Positions 1-7,568 of a stretch of DNA of 64,000 nt are shown here, in pieces. The stretch lies in the NCBI RefSeq assembly GCF_965221685.1, contig NZ_OZ244907.1; one strand, given 5' to 3'. How positions within the stretch are numbered: the stretch's first letter is position 1; every line of letters starts with the position of its first letter. The DNA comes from Palauibacter sp022826685. Lineage in GTDB: Bacteria; Gemmatimonadota; Gemmatimonadetes; Palauibacterales; Palauibacteraceae. The notes under the pieces are model-generated. The model saw only the letters and a list, made by a program, of their open reading frames with translations, was not told where the DNA came from and did not search any database. The position numbers and the translations under genes are program-made.

Positions 1-735
1 GGAGTTGAGCGCGGCGTACTCCTCGGCCATCGCGTCGAGCACGGCCGCCGGGTCGGGCGGCGCGGCGGCCGGCAGCGTCACGAGATCCTTGGCGCGGTCG
101 ACGAGTTCGCCGTTCAGCCGCCCGTCCGGATAGCGACCGATGCGGCCGCCCGGCACGTCGGGCGTCGATTCGTCGATGTCCCAGCGGGCGAGCGCCGGGC
201 TGTTCAACACGTATTCGTGTCCGCCGCGGACGACGACGACCGGCTGCCCGGGCGCCGCGCCGTCGAGATCGTCTCGGTAGGGGAGGCGGTGCTCGGCGAG
301 CTGGCCTTCGTGCCAGTCGCGGTTCGTGACGATCAACTCGCCGGGCGCCGTCTCCAGCGCAAAGGCGGCGATCGCATCGGCCACGTCCCGCAGGGAGCGA
401 GCGCCCGTCAGGTCGACCCCCGGGCCGCCCCCGATGCCGTGGTAGTGATTGTCCGTGAGCCCCGGTATCACGGTCCGGCCGTTCAACTCCACGACGCGCG
501 TGTCGGGCCCGGCCAGCCGGCGAATCTCCTCGGACGTCCCCACCGCCCGCACCCGGCTGTCGCTCACCGCCAGCGCCTCCACGGTCTCCGGCGCTCCCAT
601 CGTGAGGATCTCGCCGTCGACGAGGACGAGGTCCGCCGCCTCGGGCCGGGGCGCTCCGCAGGCCGCCAGCCCGAGCGCCACGAGTCCCAGTGCCGCCAGC
701 GAGACGGCGGTCCGCGAAGCCGTGACCTTCGCCAT
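1..735 (-). CDS. Secreted amidohydrolase, YtcJ-like (partial, C-terminus outside window)
   Basis: The first 245 residues of a metal-dependent amidohydrolase are present; the rest lies beyond the window edge. The N-terminus has a hydrophobic signal ending in ALGLAAC, a lipobox, so the enzyme is probably an exported lipoprotein. A composite-domain beta strand (LVLVDGEILTMG) follows, then the metal-site region PGLTDNHYHG. This layout matches the amidohydrolase-3/YtcJ group, which hydrolyses amides or carbamates of unknown identity. The ATG shares its A with the TAA of the upstream D-aminoacylase gene, so the two are translationally coupled and probably cotranscribed. The substrate cannot be read from the sequence. 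Confidence 0.85.
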   Translation of the reverse strand, partial: MAKVTASRTAVSLAALGLVALGLAACGAPRPEAADLVLVDGEILTMGAPETVEALAVSDSRVRAVGTSEEIRRLAGPDTRVVELNGRTVIPGLTDNHYHGIGGGPGVDLTGARSLRDVADAIAAFALETAPGELIVTNRDWHEGQLAEHRLPYRDDLDGAAPGQPVVVVRGGHEYVLNSPALARWDIDESTPDVPGGRIGRYPDGRLNGELVDRAKDLVTLPAAAPPDPAAVLDAMAEEYAALNS

Positions 736-2453
736 TACGACCCCCGTCCCGTCTCGCGGCGCAGGAGCCTGCCGGGCTGGGCCTCCGTCAGCGCGCCGTC
801 ATCGATCACCGGCACGCCGTTCACGAACACGTAGTCCATCCCCTCGGCATAGCGCATCGCGTCCCCGAACCGGGCCATGTCCCGCACCTCGTCCGGGTCG
901 AAGATCACGAGATCCGCCGCCATCCCCGGCGCGATCAGGCCCCTGTCCGCCAGTCCCAGCCGACGGGCGGCGAGCGACGTCATGCGGCGCACGGCGTCCT
1001 CCAGACTCAGGATCCCGTCCTCCCGCACGTATTTCGCGATCACGCGCGGGAAGGCCCCGAACGCCCTCGGATGGGAACTCGCCGTGGTCGCGGGGTTCAC
1101 CGGCGAGGCGTCCGTGTCGATCATCACGAACTCGGCCCGGAGCGCCTGCCACTTCTGCTCCTCGTTCATGCTCTCCGGGTTCACGCTCACGCCGCCGGCC
1201 TGCACGAGATCGAAGAACGCGTCCCACTCCTCCGTCCCGAGGACCTCCGCCGCCTCGGCGATCGAGAGGTTGATCACGCGTGCGTCCACCTCGTCGGGGG
1301 CGGAGACGATGAGGACCTTGTCCCAGTCCATCCCCACATGGCGGTACCAGTTCTCCCAGTCCGACGTCGTCTCCACCTCGCGGCGGAGTTCGGCCCGTAC
1401 CGCGGGGTCGGACAGCGTCTCGAGGAAGGGCGCCCGGCCGCCCGCGTAGTGGCGGGGATGGAGGAAGGAGCCGAGACCGATCCCGTTCCGGATGTAGGGA
1501 TAGATATCCGCCGTCACGTCGATCCCGGCGACGCGCGCCGAGTCGATGAGGGCGAGGGCCTCGGCCATCAGCGGCCAGTTCTCCCGCCCCGCCGCCTTGA
1601 GGTGGTAGATGTGGACGGGAGTGCCGGCGCGGACGCCGATCTCGATCGCCTCCCGGATCGCCTCCAGGACGGAGTGCGACTCGTTCCGCATGTGCGTGAA
1701 GTAGGTGCCGCCGTATTCGCCCGCGACGCGCGTGAGTTCGACGAGTTCCTCCGTCGTCGCGTACACGGCGGGCGGATAGATGAGCGATGTCGAGGTCCCG
1801 ACGGCACCGTCCTCCATCGCCTGCCGGACGAGCGCCTTCATCTCCTCGAGTTGCGCGGGCGTCGGCTGTACGTCCCCGTCGCCCAGGACCACGCGCCGCA
1901 CCTGTGTGAGCCCCACATCGTGGACGACGTTGATCGGGATCCCGATGCGCTCCACGTGCGCGAAGTACTCCGCATACGTCCGCCAGCGCAGTTCCTCGCC
2001 GTTCACGACCAGCCCCCAGGGCTGCGTGGCGTCGCTCTGGGGCGCGGCCGACCCGCCCTCGCCGGAGAGATAGGTCGTGATCCCCTGCCGAAGCTTGCTC
2101 TCGGCGCTCGGGGGATCCGTGATGAGGACGACGCTCGACTGGCCCATCATGTCGATGAACCCTGGGCTCACAACGCGGTCCGCCGCGTCGATCGTGCGCA
2201 CGGCCGGCTGGCCCGAGAGATTCCCGACCGCCGCGATCCCGTCGCCGCGAAGGCCGATGTCGCCCCGCACCCAGGGATTCCCCGCCCCGTCCACGATCCG
2301 CGCCCCCGTGATCAACACGTCGAACGGCCCCGCAGGCGTCGATCCCTCCTCCATCCCGCATCCCGAAAGACCGGCTCCGAGGAGACAGACTCCCAGTGCG
2401 GCGAGTAGCCGAATCCTCCGCGGCCCGTCGTGTCTCTCGTTCAGCGCTTTCAT
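735..2453 (-). CDS. N-acyl-D-amino-acid deacylase (D-aminoacylase family), lipoprotein
   Basis: Amidohydrolase of the D-aminoacylase family, which removes N-acyl groups from D-amino acids. I chose the ATG that gives MKALNERHDG followed by a hydrophobic stretch and the lipobox LSGC, which predicts an exported lipoprotein of 572 aa. Family landmarks are visible: VSPGFIDMMG near the N-terminus, YFTHMRNES and HIYHLKAAG as metal/substrate histidine regions, and a C-terminal block with HPRAFGAFPRVI, MTSLAARRLGL and ADLVIFDPDEV. The expected SDG segment reads DTDASPVNP, keeping the Asp. It overlaps the next amidohydrolase gene by one base, suggesting a peptide or cell-wall amino acid salvage pair. 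Substrate chirality is inferred from family only. Confidence 0.88.
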   Translation of the reverse strand: MKALNERHDGPRRIRLLAALGVCLLGAGLSGCGMEEGSTPAGPFDVLITGARIVDGAGNPWVRGDIGLRGDGIAAVGNLSGQPAVRTIDAADRVVSPGFIDMMGQSSVVLITDPPSAESKLRQGITTYLSGEGGSAAPQSDATQPWGLVVNGEELRWRTYAEYFAHVERIGIPINVVHDVGLTQVRRVVLGDGDVQPTPAQLEEMKALVRQAMEDGAVGTSTSLIYPPAVYATTEELVELTRVAGEYGGTYFTHMRNESHSVLEAIREAIEIGVRAGTPVHIYHLKAAGRENWPLMAEALALIDSARVAGIDVTADIYPYIRNGIGLGSFLHPRHYAGGRAPFLETLSDPAVRAELRREVETTSDWENWYRHVGMDWDKVLIVSAPDEVDARVINLSIAEAAEVLGTEEWDAFFDLVQAGGVSVNPESMNEEQKWQALRAEFVMIDTDASPVNPATTASSHPRAFGAFPRVIAKYVREDGILSLEDAVRRMTSLAARRLGLADRGLIAPGMAADLVIFDPDEVRDMARFGDAMRYAEGMDYVFVNGVPVIDDGALTEAQPGRLLRRETGRGS

Positions 2454-2578
2454 CGGCCAGTCCAGGAATGGGCGGTTTGGTGTCGCATCAAGGATCGACC
2501 GGGCGTCGTCTGGCGGCAACCGCGCACGCCGGCCAGTGTTGGGGACCGAGTCCTGGCTCTATCGTTCCGGAGGCTGAC

Positions 2579-5161
2579 ATGACGCCGATGCCGCGCGCCC
2601 TTCGATTGTTCGGATTCCTTCTGATCGCTGGCGGCGGGTTCGCTGCCCCGCCGTTGTCCGGACAGGACGCTGAGCGGTATCCGGGGCCGTTTCCCGGCGG
2701 GTATCCGGCGATGAGCGGGATCGGCGGGTCGGGGAAGATGTACATGGAGAGCTACTTCCCGCCCCCGGTCACGGCTTCGCCCACCTATCCCGGGTTCTCG
2801 CCCGACGGCGCGTCGATCGCCTTCGCCTACCAGGGGCGGATCTGGGCGGTCCCCGCCGAAGGGGGCGTAGCGCGGCAGCTCACGTCCGGGGCCGGCTACC
2901 ACTCGATGCCGAGTTGGTCCTCGGACGGCCGACACATCGCCTACGCCGCGGACGTCGACCTCAATCTCGACATCTTCCTGCTCGACCTCGAGAGCGGGGA
3001 ATCCCGCCGGCTGACGGAAGATCCCGCCATCGACATGCGGCCGCGGTTCTCCCCCGACGGCTCCAGAATCCTGTTCACGACCGGACGGGACGGGACGTTC
3101 GATCTCTGGGCGTACGACCTGGGGACGGGAGCGCTGGAGTCCGTCATCGCCCACCCTGGAGCGAACGACATGGCCGGCGACTGGATCGGCGACACGGGCG
3201 ACATCGTCTTCGTCTCCAAGCGCGGAGAGGCGGCGCTCGGCTCGGGCTCGCTGTGGCGGTGGAGCGCGGACACCGGCGAGGCGGAACTCCTCATCCGCAT
3301 TGAGACGAACTACCAGGCCTCGCCCGTCGTGGCGCCGCACGGCGGCTCCGTGGCCTACGTCACGGACGCCTCCGGGAACAACGACATCTACCAAGTCCCG
3401 ACGTACCGGGCGGGCGCGGCGCAGGACCGTTCCAGCCCGGGCATCCAGCAGGTGCGGCTCACGCACACCCGTACCGACGAGTACTTCCCCTCCTGGTCGC
3501 CGGACGGCGAGCGCCTCGTCTACGCGCGGAACGGGGGCCTGCACGGCCAGGAACGGACGATCGACGGCGGGATGGGGTTCGGCCTCTATACGACAGGGCG
3601 TGGGGGCGGCGATCCGGTTCCCGTGCCCATCGAGGATTACGCGTGGTCCGAACCCACGGGCCAGGTGCAGGTCCGCGTCAGCGACCCGAGCGGGCGGCGG
3701 GTCCCCTCCCGCATCTACCTGGCAGCGTCGGACGGGCGGAGCTACTTCCCCGACGGTAGCTTTCCCCGCGTCCTGAGCGGGCCCGAGGACTACTACTTCC
3801 ACACGGACGGGAGCTTCTCCGTCACCCTCCCGGTCGGGACGGCCGAACTGGAGGTGTGGCGGGGCTTCGAGTACGAGCCCGTCATGCAGACCATCGACGT
3901 GCGGGCCGGCGAGTGGACGAACGTGGACGTCAGGCTCGAGCGCTGGGTCGACATGGCCGCGGACGGCTGGTATTCGGGCGACAATCACATCCACCCGAAC
4001 TACGGCGGACACTACTTCGTCACGCCGCTCGATCTCGGGAACAAGGCGCTGGCGGAAGACCTCAACGTGGCGAACGGGATGATCGCCAACTATTGGGCGA
4101 ACAGCCGCGTCGAGGATCTGGAACACTTCCTCGGCCACCCGCACCCGCACCCGGATCCGCGCACGATCGTCTACTACAACGAGGAGTACCGGCCGAACTT
4201 CTTCGCCCACATGTCGCTGCTGAACCTCGTGGAGCTCATCACGCCGTTCTACATCGGCTACGAGGGGACGGCGTTCCGCGAACTCTACCCGGATAACGCG
4301 GCCGTTCTGCGCCGCGTGCACGAGCAGGGCGGCATCGGCGGCTACGTGCATCCGTTCGGGCTCAGCCACCGCGGGCCCGATCCGGCGCCCGGCGGAGCGC
4401 GCGAGCTGCCCGTCGACGCGATCCTCGGGCTGGCCGACTTCGTGGACGTCTCCTGCATCTGGAGCGACGAACTGGGGACGGCGGCGATCTGGTACCGTCT
4501 GCTCAACACCGGCTCCCGGATCCCGGCCACGGCGGGAACGGACGCGATGACGGACATGTGGCGGCATCCGGCCGTGGGGACGACGCGGTCGTACGTCTAC
4601 ACGGGGGAAGAGGAGCTCGACTACGACGAGTGGGCGGACGCGATGGCCGCGGGCCACGCCTTCGTGACGAGCGGGCCCATCCTCACGCTCGATGTGGACG
4701 GCATGGGGATGGGCGGGGAACTCGCGGTCTCGAGCGGCGAGAGCGTGGCGGTCGCCGTGACGGCCCGTTCGCTGTTCGAGATGGAGCGCCTCGACATCAT
4801 CCGGAACGGCGAGATCATCCACACGGTCGAAGCGAGCGGCGACGGTCGGACATTGGAGGCGGAGATCGACGTGCGCATGGACGGAAGCGGATGGATCGCC
4901 GCGCGAGTCCTCGGGCCAGCGCAGCACGGCGCCATGGACAGTTACCTGTTCGCGCACACGAACCCGGTGTTCGTCATCGCCGACGGGGAGCTGATCCGGT
5001 CGCGGGAGGACGCCGCGTTCTTCGTGCGCTGGATCGAGCGGACGATCGAGGATCTCCAATCCATGGACCGCTGGGACGATCCGGCGCACAAGGCCGAGGT
5101 CATCGCGACGTTCGAGGAGGGTCTCCGGCTCTACCGGGACCAGGCCGCCGGTGGCCGCTGA
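2579..5161 (+). CDS. Secreted TolB-like propeller fused to CehA/McbA-type metallohydrolase
   Basis: An 860-residue exported protein. The ATG at 2579 follows CCGGAGG and starts a clear signal peptide ending after LSGQ. Residues of about 50 to 350 contain repeated PD40/TolB blades (for example GFSPDGASIAFAYQ, RFSPDGSRILFTTGRDG, SWSPDGERLVYARN). A small beta domain follows, then a CehA/McbA (PHP-like) hydrolase domain opening with GDNHIHP, where His470 and His472 are the expected metal ligands. Later landmarks are GGYVHPFG and TAGTDAMTD. CehA relatives hydrolyse carbamate or phosphoester bonds; propellers usually mediate binding. It is convergent with the caiD-like gene. The substrate is unknown. 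Confidence 0.85.
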   Translation: MTPMPRALRLFGFLLIAGGGFAAPPLSGQDAERYPGPFPGGYPAMSGIGGSGKMYMESYFPPPVTASPTYPGFSPDGASIAFAYQGRIWAVPAEGGVARQLTSGAGYHSMPSWSSDGRHIAYAADVDLNLDIFLLDLESGESRRLTEDPAIDMRPRFSPDGSRILFTTGRDGTFDLWAYDLGTGALESVIAHPGANDMAGDWIGDTGDIVFVSKRGEAALGSGSLWRWSADTGEAELLIRIETNYQASPVVAPHGGSVAYVTDASGNNDIYQVPTYRAGAAQDRSSPGIQQVRLTHTRTDEYFPSWSPDGERLVYARNGGLHGQERTIDGGMGFGLYTTGRGGGDPVPVPIEDYAWSEPTGQVQVRVSDPSGRRVPSRIYLAASDGRSYFPDGSFPRVLSGPEDYYFHTDGSFSVTLPVGTAELEVWRGFEYEPVMQTIDVRAGEWTNVDVRLERWVDMAADGWYSGDNHIHPNYGGHYFVTPLDLGNKALAEDLNVANGMIANYWANSRVEDLEHFLGHPHPHPDPRTIVYYNEEYRPNFFAHMSLLNLVELITPFYIGYEGTAFRELYPDNAAVLRRVHEQGGIGGYVHPFGLSHRGPDPAPGGARELPVDAILGLADFVDVSCIWSDELGTAAIWYRLLNTGSRIPATAGTDAMTDMWRHPAVGTTRSYVYTGEEELDYDEWADAMAAGHAFVTSGPILTLDVDGMGMGGELAVSSGESVAVAVTARSLFEMERLDIIRNGEIIHTVEASGDGRTLEAEIDVRMDGSGWIAARVLGPAQHGAMDSYLFAHTNPVFVIADGELIRSREDAAFFVRWIERTIEDLQSMDRWDDPAHKAEVIATFEEGLRLYRDQAAGGR

Positions 5162-5167
5162 GCGCGG

Positions 5168-5953
5168 CTATCGGCCCTTGAAGTTCGGCTCGCGTTTCTC
5201 GGTGAAGGCGCGGGGGCCCTCCGCGTGGTCCTCGGAGGCGAGCATGCGCTCGTAAGCCGGGAACCGGCCCTGCTGGACGGCCTCGAAGGCGTCGCGCATC
5301 GACAGGCCTTCGATTCCGCGCACGACCTGCTTGATCGCCTGCATCGAGAGAGGGGCGTTCCGGGCCAGATCCTCGGCGACTTCGCGGGCCCTGGGCAGCA
5401 CCTGCTCCGAGGGGACAACCCAGTTCACGAGCCCGCTTTCGTGCGCTTCTGCGGCTCCCATCCGGCGGCCGGTGAGCAGCATCTCCATCGCGACGTTCCG
5501 CGGCAGCCTCCTCGGAAGCCGCTGGACGCCTCCCGCGTCGGGCACGTTCCCGAGGCGCGTCTCCGGGAACCAAAACTCCGTGCCCTCGCTTGCGACGATG
5601 AGGTCGGCGGCGAGCATGATCTCGCACCCCCCTCCCACCGCGAGGCCGTTCACGGCGGCGATCACGGGCTTCGTGAGATCCCACAGTTCGGTGATCCCGC
5701 CGAAACCCCCGGGGCCGTAATCCATCCGCTCGTGCTCACCCCCGGCCGCGGCCTTGAGGTCCCAGCCGGCGGAGAAGATGCGGTCGCCGGTCGAGGCGAG
5801 GATCGCCACACAGAGTTCGTCGTCGTCGCGAAAGTCGCAGAAGACCTCCCCCATGCGGATGCTCGTCGCCGCGTCGATCGCGTTCGCCGGCGGTCGATCC
5901 AGCGTGACTTCGAGGACGTGCCCGCGGCGTCGGACCTTCACCGGATCGGACAT
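5168..5953 (-). CDS. caiD: Enoyl-CoA hydratase family protein, CaiD-like (carnitinyl-CoA dehydratase type)
   Basis: A 261-residue crotonase-fold enzyme, the same length as E. coli CaiD and resembling it along the whole chain from memory: DRPPANAIDAATS, MGEVFCDFRDD, FSAGWDLKAAAGG, GPGGFGGITEL, LLTGRRMGAAEA and the C-terminal EGPRAFTEKREP. Both crotonase catalytic glutamates appear present, in VGGGCEIMLAAD and FWFPETRLGN. CaiD hydrates crotonobetainyl-CoA to carnitinyl-CoA, but no caiA, caiB or caiC gene is nearby, so the physiological substrate may be another branched or unsaturated CoA ester. It is the last gene of the minus-strand operon, two bases after the nfo stop. The symbol is tentative. 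Confidence 0.85.
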   Translation of the reverse strand: MSDPVKVRRRGHVLEVTLDRPPANAIDAATSIRMGEVFCDFRDDDELCVAILASTGDRIFSAGWDLKAAAGGEHERMDYGPGGFGGITELWDLTKPVIAAVNGLAVGGGCEIMLAADLIVASEGTEFWFPETRLGNVPDAGGVQRLPRRLPRNVAMEMLLTGRRMGAAEAHESGLVNWVVPSEQVLPRAREVAEDLARNAPLSMQAIKQVVRGIEGLSMRDAFEAVQQGRFPAYERMLASEDHAEGPRAFTEKREPNFKGR

Positions 5954-5955
5954 GT

Positions 5956-6861
5956 TCAGCGACTCCCTTCGCGGTAGCTCCGCAGGCGGGCGAGGTTCCG
6001 GATGTCGGCGTCCGCGCCGTCCTCTCCCTTCGGCGTCTCCAGGATCTTGGGGACGTGACGGAGGCGGGCATCCCGCATCAGCCGCCGGAACGGGCTCTCG
6101 CCGAGCGTCCCCTCTCCGATCGCCTCGTGGCGGTCCTTGCGGGAGTCGAAGGGGTGCTGCGAGTCGTTCATGTGGATGAGGCCGAGCAGCTCCAGTCCCA
6201 GCACGCGGTCGAAGGCGTCCCAAACGCCATCGTAGTCCTCGACCAGGTCGTAGCCGGCCGAGTAGGCGTGGCACGTGTCGAAGCAGATGCCCACGCGTCC
6301 CCGCTGGGACCCCGGGATCCGGTCGAGGATGGCGCGGAGGTGTTCGAAGCTCGCGCCGACGGTCGTTCCGGCGCCGGCGGTGAGTTCGAGGAGGACTCGG
6401 GTCGGGCCCTCCACGGCCTCCAGCGATTCGGTCACACCCCGGGCGTTGCGCGCGAGTCCCTCCTCGATGTCGCCGTCCGTCGCGTTTCCGGGGTGGGTGA
6501 CGAGAAAATCGAGGCCGAGGCGCGTGCAGCGCTCCAGCTCGGCCTGAAAGCTGCGTTGCGACATCCGCCACAGCCGGCGGTTCGGCGTCGAGAGGTTGAT
6601 GAGATAAGAGTCGTGGGCTCCCGCCACGGCGATTCCGTGCTCGGCGCGCGCCGCCTCGAACGCTGCCGCCGTCTCGTCGTCGATCCTGGGCTCGGCCCAG
6701 CGGTTCGGCTGCTTGGTGAAGAGTTGGAAGTTGACCGCCCCGATCTCCGCCGCTCGCCGCGGCGCGTTCTGCACGCCCCCCGCCACCGAGACGTGGGCGC
6801 CGAGTTCGTCGCGGTCACCGTGCCCGTCCGGGACGGATCCGGGTTCGGGCGGCTCGCTCAC
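5956..6861 (-). CDS. nfo: Endonuclease IV (AP endonuclease)
   Basis: A 301-residue TIM-barrel AP endonuclease that incises 5' to abasic sites in base-excision repair. The trinuclear zinc ligands of the family can be followed in order: His in GAHDSYLINL, His in LVTHPGNA, Glu in VLLELTAG, Asp and His in ICFDTCHAYSAGYD, His in LIHMNDSQ, Asp and His in DSRKDRHEAIG, Glu in ILETPKG. The GTG start at 6861 overlaps the TGA of the upstream SDR gene (GTGA), which settles the start and implies coupled translation. Its position inside a catabolic operon is unusual for a repair gene. Confidence 0.95.
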   Translation of the reverse strand: MSEPPEPGSVPDGHGDRDELGAHVSVAGGVQNAPRRAAEIGAVNFQLFTKQPNRWAEPRIDDETAAAFEAARAEHGIAVAGAHDSYLINLSTPNRRLWRMSQRSFQAELERCTRLGLDFLVTHPGNATDGDIEEGLARNARGVTESLEAVEGPTRVLLELTAGAGTTVGASFEHLRAILDRIPGSQRGRVGICFDTCHAYSAGYDLVEDYDGVWDAFDRVLGLELLGLIHMNDSQHPFDSRKDRHEAIGEGTLGESPFRRLMRDARLRHVPKILETPKGEDGADADIRNLARLRSYREGSR

Positions 6862-7568
6862 GAGCGGCGGGGCGGCTGCGACGGACGGAGTTCGACCCGG
6901 CTCACGTGGGCTTCCTTCGGATAGGAGAGAAGCTGCATGACCGCGGCCGCACAGTCGTCCACGTGCAGACGCCACGTCCGCTCCGGCACTTGCTCGCGGT
7001 CGTTGAAGTACGTGTCCACGCTCCCGGGCATCACGATGCTCACGCGCACGTCGTCGTAGCGCACGTCGAGCAGCATCGCCTCGGTGAGTCCCAGGAGGCC
7101 GTACTTGCTCGCGTTGTACCCGGTGCCGCCACGAAAGGGATGACGGCTGGCGAGCGAAGCGATGTTCACGATGAACCCGTCGCCGCTCGCGCTCAGGTGC
7201 GGGAGCGCGGCCCTGGAGCAGTAGAAGACGCCGCCGAGGTTCACGTCGATCTGGAGCCGCCACTCCTCGACGCTCATCTCCCGCAGCGGCTTGAAGATTC
7301 CGAGTCCGGCGTTGTTCACGAGGATGTCGAGCCGGCCGAAGCGGTCCACCGTCTCCTCGACCATCCGCTCGCAGGCGCCCGCATCCGCCACGTCGCACGC
7401 GATCCCGAGGGCCCGCTCGCCGAGTTCGGCGTCGGCCGCCCGCACCTCCGCCTCGGTCCTCGCGCAGACCGCAACGGAGGCCCCGGCCCCGAGCAGGTGC
7501 TCCGCGATCGCGCGCCCGATCCCCTTCGTCCCACCCGTCACGAGCGCGACCCTGCCTGTCATGTTCAT
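6858..7568 (-). CDS. Short-chain dehydrogenase/reductase
   Basis: A 236-residue classical SDR. The Rossmann nucleotide-binding motif TGGTKGIG is at residues 10-17, NNAG at about 88-91, the catalytic Ser in IVNIASLASRH, and Tyr-x3-Lys in GYNASKYG. An acidic or NADP-discriminating residue cannot be assigned with certainty, although CARTEAE after beta-2 suggests NADP. The ATG at 7568 overlaps the TGA of the DUF5916 gene (ATGA). The substrate is unknown; the operon partner with CaiD-like activity would fit oxidation or reduction of a hydroxyacyl or carbonyl intermediate, but this is inference. Confidence 0.9.
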   Translation of the reverse strand: MNMTGRVALVTGGTKGIGRAIAEHLLGAGASVAVCARTEAEVRAADAELGERALGIACDVADAGACERMVEETVDRFGRLDILVNNAGLGIFKPLREMSVEEWRLQIDVNLGGVFYCSRAALPHLSASGDGFIVNIASLASRHPFRGGTGYNASKYGLLGLTEAMLLDVRYDDVRVSIVMPGSVDTYFNDREQVPERTWRLHVDDCAAAVMQLLSYPKEAHVSRVELRPSQPPRRS

